Positions 30,782 through 42,700 of a stretch of 64,000 nucleotides of DNA are shown here, piece after piece. The position numbers and the translations under genes were made by a program. Positions within the stretch are counted from its first letter, which is position 1. Each line of letters opens with the position of its first letter. Under the pieces are notes generated by a model, which searched no databases, had not been told where the DNA came from, and saw only the letters and a list, made by a program, of their open reading frames with translations. The stretch is from Phoronis australis. Lineage: Eukaryota; Phoronida; Phoronidae. The stretch spans positions 740,585 to 804,584 of the forward strand of contig NMRA01000132.1 in the NCBI GenBank assembly GCA_002633005.1, in the 5' to 3' direction.

Positions 30782-32482
30782 GTGGTCTTGGGGTCAGAAT
30801 CTGAACCTCTCGAAACAATCTTCAAGAAGCCTCTTCATTCTGCTCCCCAAAGACTTCAGCGAATGATGATGAGACTCCAACGATATAATCTCAGAGTTGT
30901 TCATAAAAAGGGGTCCACGATGTACATTGCAGATACCCTTTCAAGGGCAGTATTAGACACTGTCAATGATTATACACAAACCAATCTTGAGGTGTTTCGC
31001 CTCAACCTAGAAGAAGACGCAATGAGCACAATTGCTTGTTTTAAATCACAAACATTCGATGAAATAAAACGTCACACCTCAACAGACCCTGTTATGATGT
31101 CCCTTACCAGAACAATTATCACAGGCTGGCCAGACCAAAAGTCGTTGTTAGAGACTGGTCTTTCCCCCTTTTGGACGTTCAGGGACGAACTGAGCGTTTT
31201 TGACTGAGTTGTCTATCGAGGGTCTCAGATAGTTATACCACAACCTCTTCGTAAACAGATGCTCAACAAGATTCACATTGCACATTTTGGTCCAGAGTCC
31301 AACATACGCATGTGTAAGGACATTTTGTTCTGGCCTGGAATGAAGAGCGAAATACACGACATGGCTGAAGCATGTGGTAAATGTGCACAGTTCAAAGCAC
31401 AGAACACTAAAGACCCCATGATGACCCAACCTGTTCCATCCCATCCCTGGCAGTTTGTTAGCCAAGACCTGTGTACTTTCGAGTCAAACAATTATCTCAT
31501 AACAGTAGACCATTATTCAGACTTCATTGAAGTCGATGACCTAGACAACACCTTAGCTAGTACAATAGTAGACAAAACGGAAGCACATCTAGCACGTCAT
31601 GGGATACCTGAAATTTTATTGACAGATAATGGCCCTCAGTTCATTGCGTGTGATTTTGAAGCCATGTGTTACAAACACAACATACAACATATAACTAGCT
31701 CTCCTTACTGGCCTCAGGGCAACGCGAAGGCTGAAGCCTCTGTCAAAATTATCAAATCAATGCTGAAAAAGGCTGGAAAGCCCAACTTGCAACTGGCATT
31801 GCTCAATCATAGGAACACACCACCGCAGGGCCACTCCCTTAGCCCGGCACAGCGTAGCATGGGAAGACGCACTCGAGGTCTTTTGCCCATATCCCGTAAG
31901 CAGCTCCTACCCACTTGCCACGACCAGTCGCAAGTCCCTGACATTATAGCTAAAAAAAAGGCCCAGGCTAAGACCTCATATGACAAACGTTTGGGAACCA
32001 ACAGATCCGAGAATGACTTCGTGAGTGTTGGCGACTTTGTCTACGTCAAACCACCGCCTCCCAAAAAGTCACAACCGTGGCAATATGGTGTCGTGACGGA
32101 AATTCCAACCCCACGGTCTTACATTGTAGACACGCCAACCGGCATTTCGCGACGGAACAGACGTCATGTAAGATTAGCGGCTCCTCCACCACAAGGAACA
32201 CTTGTTCCTAAATCATGGAACCCGCAAGCATCCAACACACATACGCCACAACCAACCTCACCCGCTACACAAAAAGAGCCCCAAATGCCAAACCTAACGT
32301 CTGTTCCTCGTCCACCTTCCCCACCCATTACCAACCCCTTACTACTTTCTGGAGCCACCTATGATTCTGTCAAGGCCTGTCAGCCCATGCCAGATTCATC
32401 ATCTCCAATCTTCAAGGAACCCAATACGACCAGGTCCGGGCGTGTCTCCAAACCTCCACGACGGCTGATAGAGACAATGTAG
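30782..32482 (+). pseudogene. Ty3/gypsy pol remnant (RNase H end and integrase)
   Basis: One reading frame runs the whole length and is broken by a single TGA at 31,205-31,207. Before the stop lies the end of RNase H (PLETIFKKPL, RLQRMMMRLQRY, ADTLSRA). After it comes integrase: a zinc-binding HH-CC motif (HIAHFGPES, then CGKCAQF), then a catalytic core with Asp (TVDHYSD), Asp (LTDNGPQF) and Glu (NAKAEASVKIIK), then an SH3-like C-terminal part (DFVYVKPPPPK, YIVDTPTG). The element is truncated and the stop disables pol, so it is a dead copy; the otherwise clean frame suggests a recent loss. Confidence 0.9.
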
Positions 32483-32567
32483 CATTCTTAGTGTTTTAAG
32501 TACGCGTAGTATTTTAAGTGACTTTCTATACATAAGCAACTTTTCTTTTTTTTTAAAGGAAAGGGGA

Positions 32568-32700
32568 TGTTGAGAGCCTCACTCTGTATACGTTAGAGGG
32601 CGACACGATCGTCCGCCATTATTGGAATAAACGACTTGAACGCAGTGTTGTAGTTGTCGGAACAAAAGCCAAACTCACGGCTTAACTGAACCTCATTCAC
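32568..32700 (+). repeat. Putative 3' LTR (right end uncertain)
   Basis: It begins TG directly after a polypurine tract and contains ggaataaac, a possible polyadenylation signal. No 5' LTR is present to compare, so the right border is a guess. Confidence 0.45.
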
Positions 32701-32970
32701 CTATTCTAAGGGCTTTGGGCTGCCCGTCTATATCGCGTACATATACAGGCTTGCATGAACACAGTCATCCAATTTTGCCGAAGGTCCGTCGGATGCCATT
32801 ACAACACGACAGCATATATTGTCGTACTCGACAAATAGGCCTATTGTGCCGACAGCATATGTACAATATGTGACTGAACGATGATTAGCCAGGCTACATG
32901 AACGCCGCCATGCTATCGCCCGGGCGACAATAAAATGGGTAGATGTTGACGGACTATATTGCTGCACTCT

Positions 32971-33004
32971 GACACATATTGTCGCCCGGCAGACAATATG
33001 TGTC
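32971..33004. repeat. Perfect hairpin upstream of the SLC22 gene
   Basis: A 13-bp perfect inverted repeat (gacacatattgtc / gacaatatgtgtc) surrounds an 8-nt GC-rich loop, about 400 bp before the SLC22 start codon. Related 'atattgtcg' words lie near 32,815. Confidence 0.7.
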
Positions 33005-33017
33005 GAGGGGTATAACC

Positions 33018-33037
33018 CTGAGTGTCTCAACACTCAG
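33018..33037. repeat. Perfect 8-bp hairpin
   Basis: CTGAGTGT and ACACTCAG flank a 4-nt loop, 14 bp after the previous hairpin. It could be in the 5' UTR or promoter of the SLC22 gene. Confidence 0.6.
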
Positions 33038-33401
33038 TGATTGCGGACTTTTTCAGTATCAACACTGTCTCTCACTAGCTAGTACACGTCCGATCCTTGA
33101 TAGTAAATGTTTTGCCGGTTTATCGTCTTTTTACCATCGCTTTTACTGTTGTGTGATCACGTGCCTCTCTTGTATTACGTAGCGATATACTGCGGGGTCT
33201 TGCGTTTTCGCCAGGTTCCCACGTCTTCGGTACACACGCCTATCGTGGCGTCGACATGTGCAGCCACATTCAGGCCACACGAGGGCGCTGAAAAAAGAAC
33301 GTTGGGTTGTTATTGCGAGACTAATAACTATAAGCCACTGAACCCGTAGTGGTATTTTCATTATTGGCGCTTCCGCAGTGGGCTTCTAGCCGACCTGATC
33401 A

Positions 33402-33731
33402 ATGGATATAGACGCCATTTACAAAGAGCTTGGGGACCCTGGACGTTTTCATGTTTTGGTCTACGCACTACTCTTTCTAGACTGGGTGCCGGTGAATAAT
33501 AATCACTTGATTATGACTTTCTATGGAGCTGTTCCTGCCCACCACTGCAAGGTGCCTGATGGCATGTTAGTCAATGAGACTATACCTCGTTCGGGCGACG
33601 AAGAGAGCCTAGACAAGTGCCTCATGTACTACAATACATCTGCCGATTATCATTCGAATGTTTCCCTGATTAAATGCGTAGACGGATGGACATACTACAC
33701 TCAACCTGGAGAAGTAACCATAGTAACAGAG
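33402..33731 (+). CDS. SLC22 exon 1
   Basis: It has 110 codons and ends in phase 0 at ACAGAG|gtaaga. It encodes the N-terminus (MDIDAIYKELGDPGRFHV), TM1 and nearly the whole extracellular loop. The start is the first ATG of the frame. Confidence 0.92.
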
Positions 33732-36700
33732 GTAAGAATATTTCAGTGACTTTACTGCGAGTGTTAGTGTCTTGTTCAAGTGTTAGGCATGCATTTTCAT
33801 TGACCTAATGTAGGCCATCGGCCAGTGTTACACGTGTGTATAAAGCAAACACATAACAAGCATACGTCTCGCATCACATTAGGTACTCAGTCCAGTATTC
33901 AATAGAGAGGTCACACTATTGATTCATTGTCCCTCATACAAACACACGGCTGCACAAAAACTAACCTTGCGAAACAGCGACAATGAGTTACGCAGAACAA
34001 GACGTATAGACAAAATAATGTTGCTTAGTATTCTGATGCCGACGCCCCCCGGGTTACCCCTCGACTATACCCTTGTTATGACTGACTCGTTCTGTGATGA
34101 CGTTTGAAAGGTGACGTTTTTGCTCACAAGGGTAATTATTGGAAAAATTCTGTGATATAAAGCCTTTTCTGTCAATGTGAAATGAACAACTCACGTGTGT
34201 CACTTACTTCAATATGAGGTTTACTTTTCGAAATGAGGTACAATCCCATTTTTTCTATTGCCGAATTCTGAATTCTCCTAGGTTACTTGGAACCAATGTC
34301 CTTAGGTTGGCATTTGAATTGCATAATATACTGGTGCTTTATTTTTCTAGGAATATTAAGTTTCCATATAGCTGACTGAAATCTGCATGTCTTGAGTTTT
34401 GACCGACAATTCACTAGGTGAGCGGCATGAAATGACCCGATGTACTAAAATAAGCGCAGCTGGATAGAGCGTAAGACGTTATCGAACAATCGAAGTGACA
34501 ATTTATAGGTCAACGTGCTTACCTTCAGTTCGAAAAACTTGCGATTTAACTAAGAGGCTTGAAGTTTCCTTAAATTCAAACGAAGAAAATGTCCCAAAAT
34601 TGTCATTTTTTGGACCTTTCAAACGCTCACTGTATTGTCAAAATGTTCGAAATTGCATCTTGTGTTCTTTGGTGGCAGCCGTACAATATGGAATTTTTAA
34701 ATAAAATGGTCTACTTGTATATTCTTGTTGAAAATTTGGATTAAATAAAATTTGACTGTTCCGTCATACCGTGTTCCAATTTTAAGAACATTATTGTAAT
34801 ACGAAAGCAAGGTTAAAGAATCCTAGCATATTTAATGTCATAATAAAAAAATAACAACATTGCAAAACAAGCTCACAACGTAAATTCCATCCCCTGCAAA
34901 ATATTAACACGCTTGTTCCTGGACGTCCTGATCATGGTCTAATGCGCAAAGCCACAGTGTTACAGATTCACAGTGTCACTAAATTGTGAATACGCAAATG
35001 AAGTACTAATTTACAAACAACCTCGAGTCCCCCAGTATATGCAGGAAACCATCCGAAAGCCAGTTAACATTACACTCTCGCAAAAGTCTCGTTTTGCGAG
35101 ACTACTTATATTAACGGTTGCGTAATGTTTGGAATTAATAGGGTTTATATGTGTTCACACTTGTTTCGTCAGTTGTGGTGTTTTCTTAAAAAACATTTTA
35201 ATAAAACATAGTATCTCTAATAATCAGTGATAGGTTTAGGCAGTGATGGAGTGGCGCTGTCGTTCGTCTGTGTACTTTTTGGTAATGTAAGTGCATTGAA
35301 ATATGATCAACTCTTGCCGGAAGCGTGAAACGATGGGTACGTCCTGGTTTTGGAATTAATTAATTCCGCTAGAAGGTGAACCCGACAGTTTCCTATGAAG
35401 CGTCAAAGGGTTCTTAAACGAGTACTTTTCTGCGCTTTGAGATGTGCTTAATGAACGCGTACTACTTTTAGTTCTTAAACGATCATCGATCTGCTCTTAT
35501 TCCACGCGCGTGGTTTTACTTAATCAACGCGTACATTTCAATCAGATCCTACAGGCCAATCACGCCCGTGCTCTCAAATCTTAACATAGCGGAAGACTTT
35601 CAACATGGGTGCAAGGCAACTTTTGAATAATGTTGCAGCTCCTTATCAAGTGACCACGTAAATGATGGCGCCGTCACGTACTGCAAGTAATACTTGTCTT
35701 TGATTGGACATAACGAATGACTAATTCAGCGAGATGATTTAGTAAAACTACGGGTTGATTAAGACATTAAAAGTTAATTTACTACGCAAATATTTTATTT
35801 GCGCTGCAAATAATTACTGTTTGCCTTTAACAAGAATTTTTATCTAAACATCATTCAACAAAGAATGGACTCACCGGAGACAGCCCAAGAGTTGTTATCT
35901 CTGCGGCGAAAGATGTTAAAGTTGAGTCCCGATGAGTTGCCAGCAGTCACTGGTACGGTGCGCGGCTTTAGACGCTCTGCGGCTGGGTTAAAGATCTTTT
36001 ATAGGCCTAACTATCCCCAATTCCCGTACCAGGATGAATTTCAAAAAATAACTCGTGTAATTTAAATTTCAAATAATACTCGTGTAATTTAGGTGCGTAA
36101 CGTTCACCCATTTGGCCTATTACAGAAAAGAGCTCAGCTGTTAAAAGTTCGTCGTTTTCTACAGCGAGCAAGTTCAGCTAGTGCTTTGTGTACAGGGTGA
36201 TCTGAAATTTGTTGAGTTTAGTCTCCAGCCGGACTGTCAGTTATTTCGAAGCACAGAAGTCACATACAATTTGATGATATTTGCACCTATGTTCCTATGA
36301 TCAATTAGTTTAATGAAATCAGTTTGTATGGTGTTGTATGATAAATTTACATAATTAATGCAAATTTTAAAGGCCACCATTATTCAAAATTATATTTTCG
36401 CTCATAACTCCCTTACCAAGCACTACAAACAGGTGACTTTAATGTTTTCACCCATGCTTCCATGGTCAGTGAATTTATCGGAGCTCGTTTGCTGGTGTAT
36501 ACATCGTGAATTTGCATGATATATACAAATTAAGTCTGTCATTACTCAAATTCTACTTTTGTTTATGGCTGAAGTACATGTTCCAGGCACTCCACGTTAA
36601 CTATTTTAACGTCTGCACCCATGTTTCTATGGTCAAAAAATTTAATGAAATCAGTTTGCAAGTTGCTGCACGATGAATTTGCATAATTTATACAAATAAG

Positions 36701-39700
36701 GGACACCATTATTCTAAATGCTGTTTCTGCTAATAATTTCCTTATGAGCAGGTTCAGCTAGTGCTTTCAGTGTGTACAGAGTGATCTGAAATTTGTTGAG
36801 TTGAGTCTCAAGCCGAAACTGTCAGTTCCTTCGAAGTACTTACAATTTGACTTAGAAAAAATTTAGGTTCATTTCATACTGTTTACCTAAAAGCCACAAA
36901 GTGTTCAATTTTTGGTAAAAGCATAATGTTAGGAATGCTTTTACTCAGGCATATATAGAATCAAATAAAGCTTAGTACATAGCGCTATCTTTATGACAAC
37001 GTCCCGGCTGTCTTGGATTCAAAGTTGGATGACTCTTTCAGGATTTTGCCGATTTGGGCTGAGTCTCGCGATGTTTCGCGACGTCTTGTGTACTCTTGGG
37101 TTTTTGAAACATTATTGACTACTGGCAAGGTTTTTCACAGATTTTTTGCTTGTGCTAAGCGAGGCACTAAAGTTTATTTCAGCACTGGCGTGGGCATTGA
37201 ACAGAGGGTGGAAAGTGACGAAAACAATTAAAACAATATAGCAAATTCAAAATAATCGACATTTTCGTCTCAAGAATTCCGAGAAGAAAATTATTGGGAA
37301 AGCATTGTTTATGAAGGGGAATATTTTTGCGACACTCAGTGAACGGTTCAGATTTTCGTGATACTGTGGCGGCCGTGTACTTGTCTTGTCTAACTACGTG
37401 TCAGTTTCAGATTTTCATGGTGCTTCAATGCACCGGCAGCCGTTTCCAACAAAATTCGTGATATTTGAAATACTAATGTGTTTCTGAAATCACTGGCTCG
37501 TATTCCATCTAAAAATTTATTGGGGCCTGCACCCCGAACCAGAGCACGGAAGAATATCCTCCTGACTATCATGCTCTACCCAGGAAGCACAAACCTCATT
37601 AGAAACTTGATTTCAAAAATGGAATTCAGTAATGACCTGCAGAAACTCAAAAGGCGCGTTTTTGTGCATTCAGTAGGCTACTCAATATTCACTAGGTGTT
37701 GTCAATGGACAGATCATAACGCTTTTCCCCATTCAAATTTTACTGCATTCTTGGTGGTAATAAGATCACCCAGATAAGCGAAGTCAAGCCTGGCTCAGAC
37801 AGGTCACACAACAGTTGGAGCATGTCAACAAAGGAACTGCAGTTGCATTCAGCACCTTATTTGTTTTTCTTCTGTTGTAGATAACAGATTTTTGCCGTTC
37901 AAACAATTAAAAAGTTGGATTTTCAATAGAGGAATTAGCAGTTTTTATAGTCCACACTGTCTAAAATAGGCGGGAAAATAGTGTTGCTTATTAAATGCCA
38001 GGATCGTTGTCTCACTAACCTAATGAACTTTTAATCGACCATATTGTGTTGAAATGTACTGAAGCTATGATTGGTCAGTAATAATAAATTACTGTTCCCC
38101 ACTCGTTCGATTACGTAATCTCAGTATTTTATCGCATAGTGGTCCTATGACCCTCTGACCGGCATGGATTTTTTCAGTGTGGGGGGAGTTGATGATCAAG
38201 TTGATAGACTCCGGCTGCCGGCCTCGAATTGCTTGGAAAATGGATTGAGTATTCGAATCGACTCTCAGTTACAAATGAATCTTGAAGAAATTGTTATTTC
38301 ATTGGATTTTGATGTAGGTTGAAAGCTGGGAGTAATAGTCTTAGGTTGAAAGTAACCACTCAAACAGATAGTACACGCACGAGCTGCTTGAATGACTAAC
38401 AAAAAAGTAGGCGTATGTTGATGAAATCCTGGTCAAACTATATCTTTCGTCTTTGGTTCAATTATTTTAGCAACGGTTTTGAAATCAACCATGTGTGTTG
38501 TATGGACAATTGTTAAAAGTATGCCAATCTAAAAATATACGATGGCGAAATTACCGAGTCAGCATTTTTAAAATCTATGATGACGGCTAGTTCCTCATCC
38601 AAGATGGCGGCTAGTCACCATGATGATATCGATTTATACCTAACCTTATTTTGATAACCACATCAAAACTGACTACTACATCAATTTTCATGCTTTTGTC
38701 AAAAACTGAACAATGTTGGTCCTTAATTTTTCGGGTTCAAAGAAATAAACTGTAGCGCGAAATCGAACCCTCTACCTTCGCATTGGCAGCCGAACGCTCT
38801 GCTGCTGAGTCAAATCCCATGAAGTATTTTATGTATGTGTGTATGTATGTATGTATGTTTGTATGTATGTATGTATGTATGTATGTATGTATATATGTGT
38901 GTATGTATGTATGTATGTATTATCAGGAAGAGATAACCATTTCCTGGTATTATGTATCTTCGTATGTATGGATATGTGTATGTGTGTATGCATGTTTGTA
39001 CGTCTGTATGCGTGTATGTGTTTATGTATGCATGTATGTATATAATGTATTTACATATGTTTGCATGCTTGTATGTATGTATGTGTGAATGTATGTATGA
39101 ATGTGTGTGTGTGTTTGCATGCATGTGTGTATGTGTTTACGTATGTATGTATGTATTTATGCTTACATGTTTTTGTATATTTATGTGTATGCCATTATGT
39201 ATTGTAAGTGTAAGCACGTATGTTTGCATGCATGTATGTATGAACGTATGTATATGTAAGAGTGTCGGCCAACATGTATACATAAGAAAAACACAACGAC
39301 AGAAACAAGTACAGACTGACCACAAAAATGTCAGCAACTTTTTCACTATTAATTTGTTTTTTCATGACAGGAACAGAATAAAGATCATCAAAAATGAAAA
39401 GTACCGTGTGTGCAACGGAGTTTGCGCTATCCAGGTACAGTAATTGTACACTGATATGTATGCATTTATTTGCGAATGTATACGTACGTATATGCTTATA
39501 TAAGAAAAACGTAACGATAAGTACCAGCATCAAATTAAAAGTATGACCCTATTCTCTTTCCAGTGGAATCTTGTCTGCAACCATGCCTATTTGGCCAACC
39601 TCGCTACGACTATTTACTTCGCAGGTGTGATGGTTGGAGGGATCGTATTCGGGGCACTAGCTGACTACTACGGTCGTCGACCCATGCTGCTGATTACGTT

Positions 39701-42700
39701 GTATATTCCTATCGGCCTGGGTGCCTCTCTCTATTTCGTCCACAATTACGTCGTGTTTGTTGTTATTCGGTTTATAATGGGAGCTTTTCTGCAGGTACGT
39801 AATGAACATGGCATAAAAAAAATGTTGGCACACTTTTAGAAGTAAAAAATTCAACATACAGTGAAATAAGTTTGAAACTGTGAGGTAGGCGAAAAATGCG
39901 GCAAACTCCGTACATTTTCAGTGGACGAAGTCTGTGATTTTACGCATAAGCAGTGACGTCATTATTCACTAGCGACACCTGGCACAATTAGCAAGTTTTA
40001 CTTCCGGCAAGTACGTCGTTTGCTAATTGTGGTCGGCTGTTGTGTGGTAGGGAATCAAAGTACTTTCGATACCCACAGTTCTGCTATGGGAGGACTTTGA
40101 ACAGCGTTTCAATGCCGAAATTATTGTTTTTTGTTCTACTGGACAGTAAAATAGATGCGAGAATTTCCCGTCACAGTACAGCCGGAAACTGAAATTGGTA
40201 ATTTAGGAGAGTGGCGCCTCTTCTAGGAACTGATAACTTGACTTATTCAGTGGCATGAATTATTTCTTCTCAGTTATCAGAAATGTCGCCACCGAGTTAG
40301 GATTGCTGTTGACCCTATAGAATTTTCGGGCCAATTGTCACAATGTAAGTTGATTCAGTGGAATATTCCAGCTTCGGTGATGGAAAGTTTCACCTAAAAG
40401 ACACCCCACAATATAAACATTCGCAAGTTTAAGCTCGGCAGTAAGAACAGTCGGCAATATAGTCAATAGTGCCGTTTACACTTACAAAGTTGACACGAAT
40501 CAGCTGACACGGAACAAGTTGTTCCAATGTGTAAACGGACTGACACGGCGCAAATTGACACCGCTGTGGCAAATTTTTGCCACCCGTTTGTGTGGAGTAA
40601 TTTGCGCCCGAACATCTTGCGCCGTGTCAATTACTATAAGTCTGAACGCGAAATTGGAGTAAGGCGGAAAGGATCATCTCTACTACGCTTGTGCAATGAC
40701 CTACATACGGGTTCTTTGTCTCTGTAACTGTCGTCGTTTGTAAACCTGCGCATGTGTGATATAGTCTCTCCAGCCTTTAATTTCCGTCTTGCCACGGTTA
40801 GTGAGTTGTGTGTGTAAACGGCCGCTTGTCACGGATCAATTTGCTCCGTGTCAGTTGCGCCGGGCCAAAAGATGATGTCTAAACGGGACTAATGTGAGGT
40901 TAACATAATGAATCGATATTTCCGATGCAACCCAGATAATGCACACGATCAACACAGCATTTGTAAAATGGTTTCTATTACCGTAAAACCTCGTAACTGA
41001 GCGCATGCGCCTAATTTTGGAGATGAGCATAATTGTTGAGGTAAGGCACATGAACCTGTATGCGGGACAGAGCAGAAAAATCATTTGCGAAACCTAACAG
41101 GTTACACACTTCCACTGCATGCGATCCCACCGTACAAGGATACCCAGACATCTCTGACCGTGTATAAAACTCCTCTCCGGGACGCTATTCCTGCGTTAAG
41201 GACATATATTCTGCCTCACTTCTCGCCAGGCTGGGAATGATGTGCAGGGATAAGGCGAATGAAAACACCCTTAAGAAAGGAATAGCTTCCTAGATCTACG
41301 CGCGGACACGGAAGTCTGTGTGTTCTGGAGTAATGTATTGTTCGCTTTCTTAGGTGGCTGTGACACCGTATACCCTGGTGACAACTGTACCTAATGTCAA
41401 ACATTTGAAACGTTTCAGAAATCCATGGAAATTTTGCGGCGTCCTTCATTTTCTTCATTAATCAGATCAGTCAAGCAAATCACCTTTCAGACAGGTTAAG
41501 AACGCTCCCCAAAAGCCGTTCGTTGTTTCGGGATATTACATAAACCGTGGAGGGCACAGAAAAGGAAATTTTCGGTACGAAAGGAACTGGAAATGATAAC
41601 ACATTATAATTCTTGAGGCAGTAAAAAAAACTTGCACAATTGAACGTTTTACTGTACGTAAAATCATCCTGCCTACTAGTAATTCAGTACGCCATGAATA
41701 CAAAGCAAAGAACAGGAAAAATTTAGCCTGGCCTTATACCCGAAGTAACGTTACACTTTAAAAAAGGTCTTCAGAAAATGCATTACTTCGCCTATGAGTC
41801 CATTGGCTTTTAGCCCATAAGCGTTGAATAAGTTGAGTGCAATACGGCCACGCGATAATGTTTTCCGTATTGCACTCTCGGGATTACTTTAACAGTGCCC
41901 TCTGACATGGAAAGTTCAAAATGTAGGTCAATGTCGACTCGACAATGGCACAGGCAGACGAATTTTCCCGATGACTCATAACCACATCAGAAACTTGTTT
42001 TATTGGTAGTGAGTGACGTCAGTGGTGATCGAGGAACTCCAGCGCCTGTGGACGTCGGTAGCTGGTTCGATCATCAAACTTTCCCAAATTAGTTTAAAGT
42101 AATAAAATTGAAGCAGTATAAATAACACTCAACATGCAATCAGGCCCCAAAAATAACACCTGGTACAAATTTTTTAATTATATCAATGACACTTCTGTCT
42201 CAGTTTTATTTGCTAAATATTATTTCGTCTGCAACTCAGGCGTCGATTCCTCGGTAACCCCAATGTTACTCGAAAATGTTCCGGGTATCGACCTCAACCT
42301 TTGATACTCGGAATAAAGTCTGGTGGGATATTACTTCATCTAAGCGGCCACTCTTCGGATTATCACTTCACCCTTCGCGATTATGCAATATGCATGATCG
42401 CTAGATTGGAATAAAATGAAGTTAAACAGAACAAGTTTTAATAAGAGCGAGTCCTATTCATGCATAAAAACAAAAACACATATACAGGATAATTCTCCCG
42501 AAACAGGTCTCAAACTTTTGCTAATATTGTTTTCGAACAAAGATAAGAACTTCAGACTTTGCAGACTGTCAATTTGCTTGTTGTATTTAGTCCAATGAAA
42601 CACGGGGTAGTCATAAATAACGTTTGTAAAGCTGGGGCCCCTTTCAAGTACTTAGCTATGCCAATTTTAAGTTGTCTTAAATCCGTTCAAAGAAAATGAT

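Larger units (their letters stand above)
30770..32700 (+). mobile_element. Ty3/gypsy-type LTR retrotransposon, 3' fragment
   Basis: The left side is truncated inside RNase H. The remainder covers the RNase H end, the complete integrase, a proline-rich tail, a polypurine tract (aaaggaaagggga, 32,555-32,567) and the start of a 3' LTR (TGTTGAGAG at 32,568). No gag, protease or 5' LTR is present in the window. Confidence 0.85.
33732..39563 (+). other. SLC22 intron 1
   Basis: About 5.8 kb with no further gene. It holds a MITE copy (35,394-35,775), a 66-codon frame of unknown meaning (35,865-36,065), a 166-bp tandem repeat (36,283-36,740), a duplicated 105-bp segment, a SINE-like head (38,748-38,818) and a long TATG microsatellite. 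Confidence 0.6.

Noticed and set aside
34453-34472. tRNA D-arm-like motif gcgcagctggatagagcg
   Set aside because: No anticodon arm or T-arm with GGTTCRA follows at the right distance, and the ends do not pair.
35865-36065. 66-codon frame starting MDSPETAQELLSLRRKML
   Set aside because: It sits in an SLC22 intron next to a MITE, with no recognisable domain; not supported as a gene.
38783-39443. Open frames rich in MYVC repeats
   Set aside because: They are translations of the TATG microsatellite.
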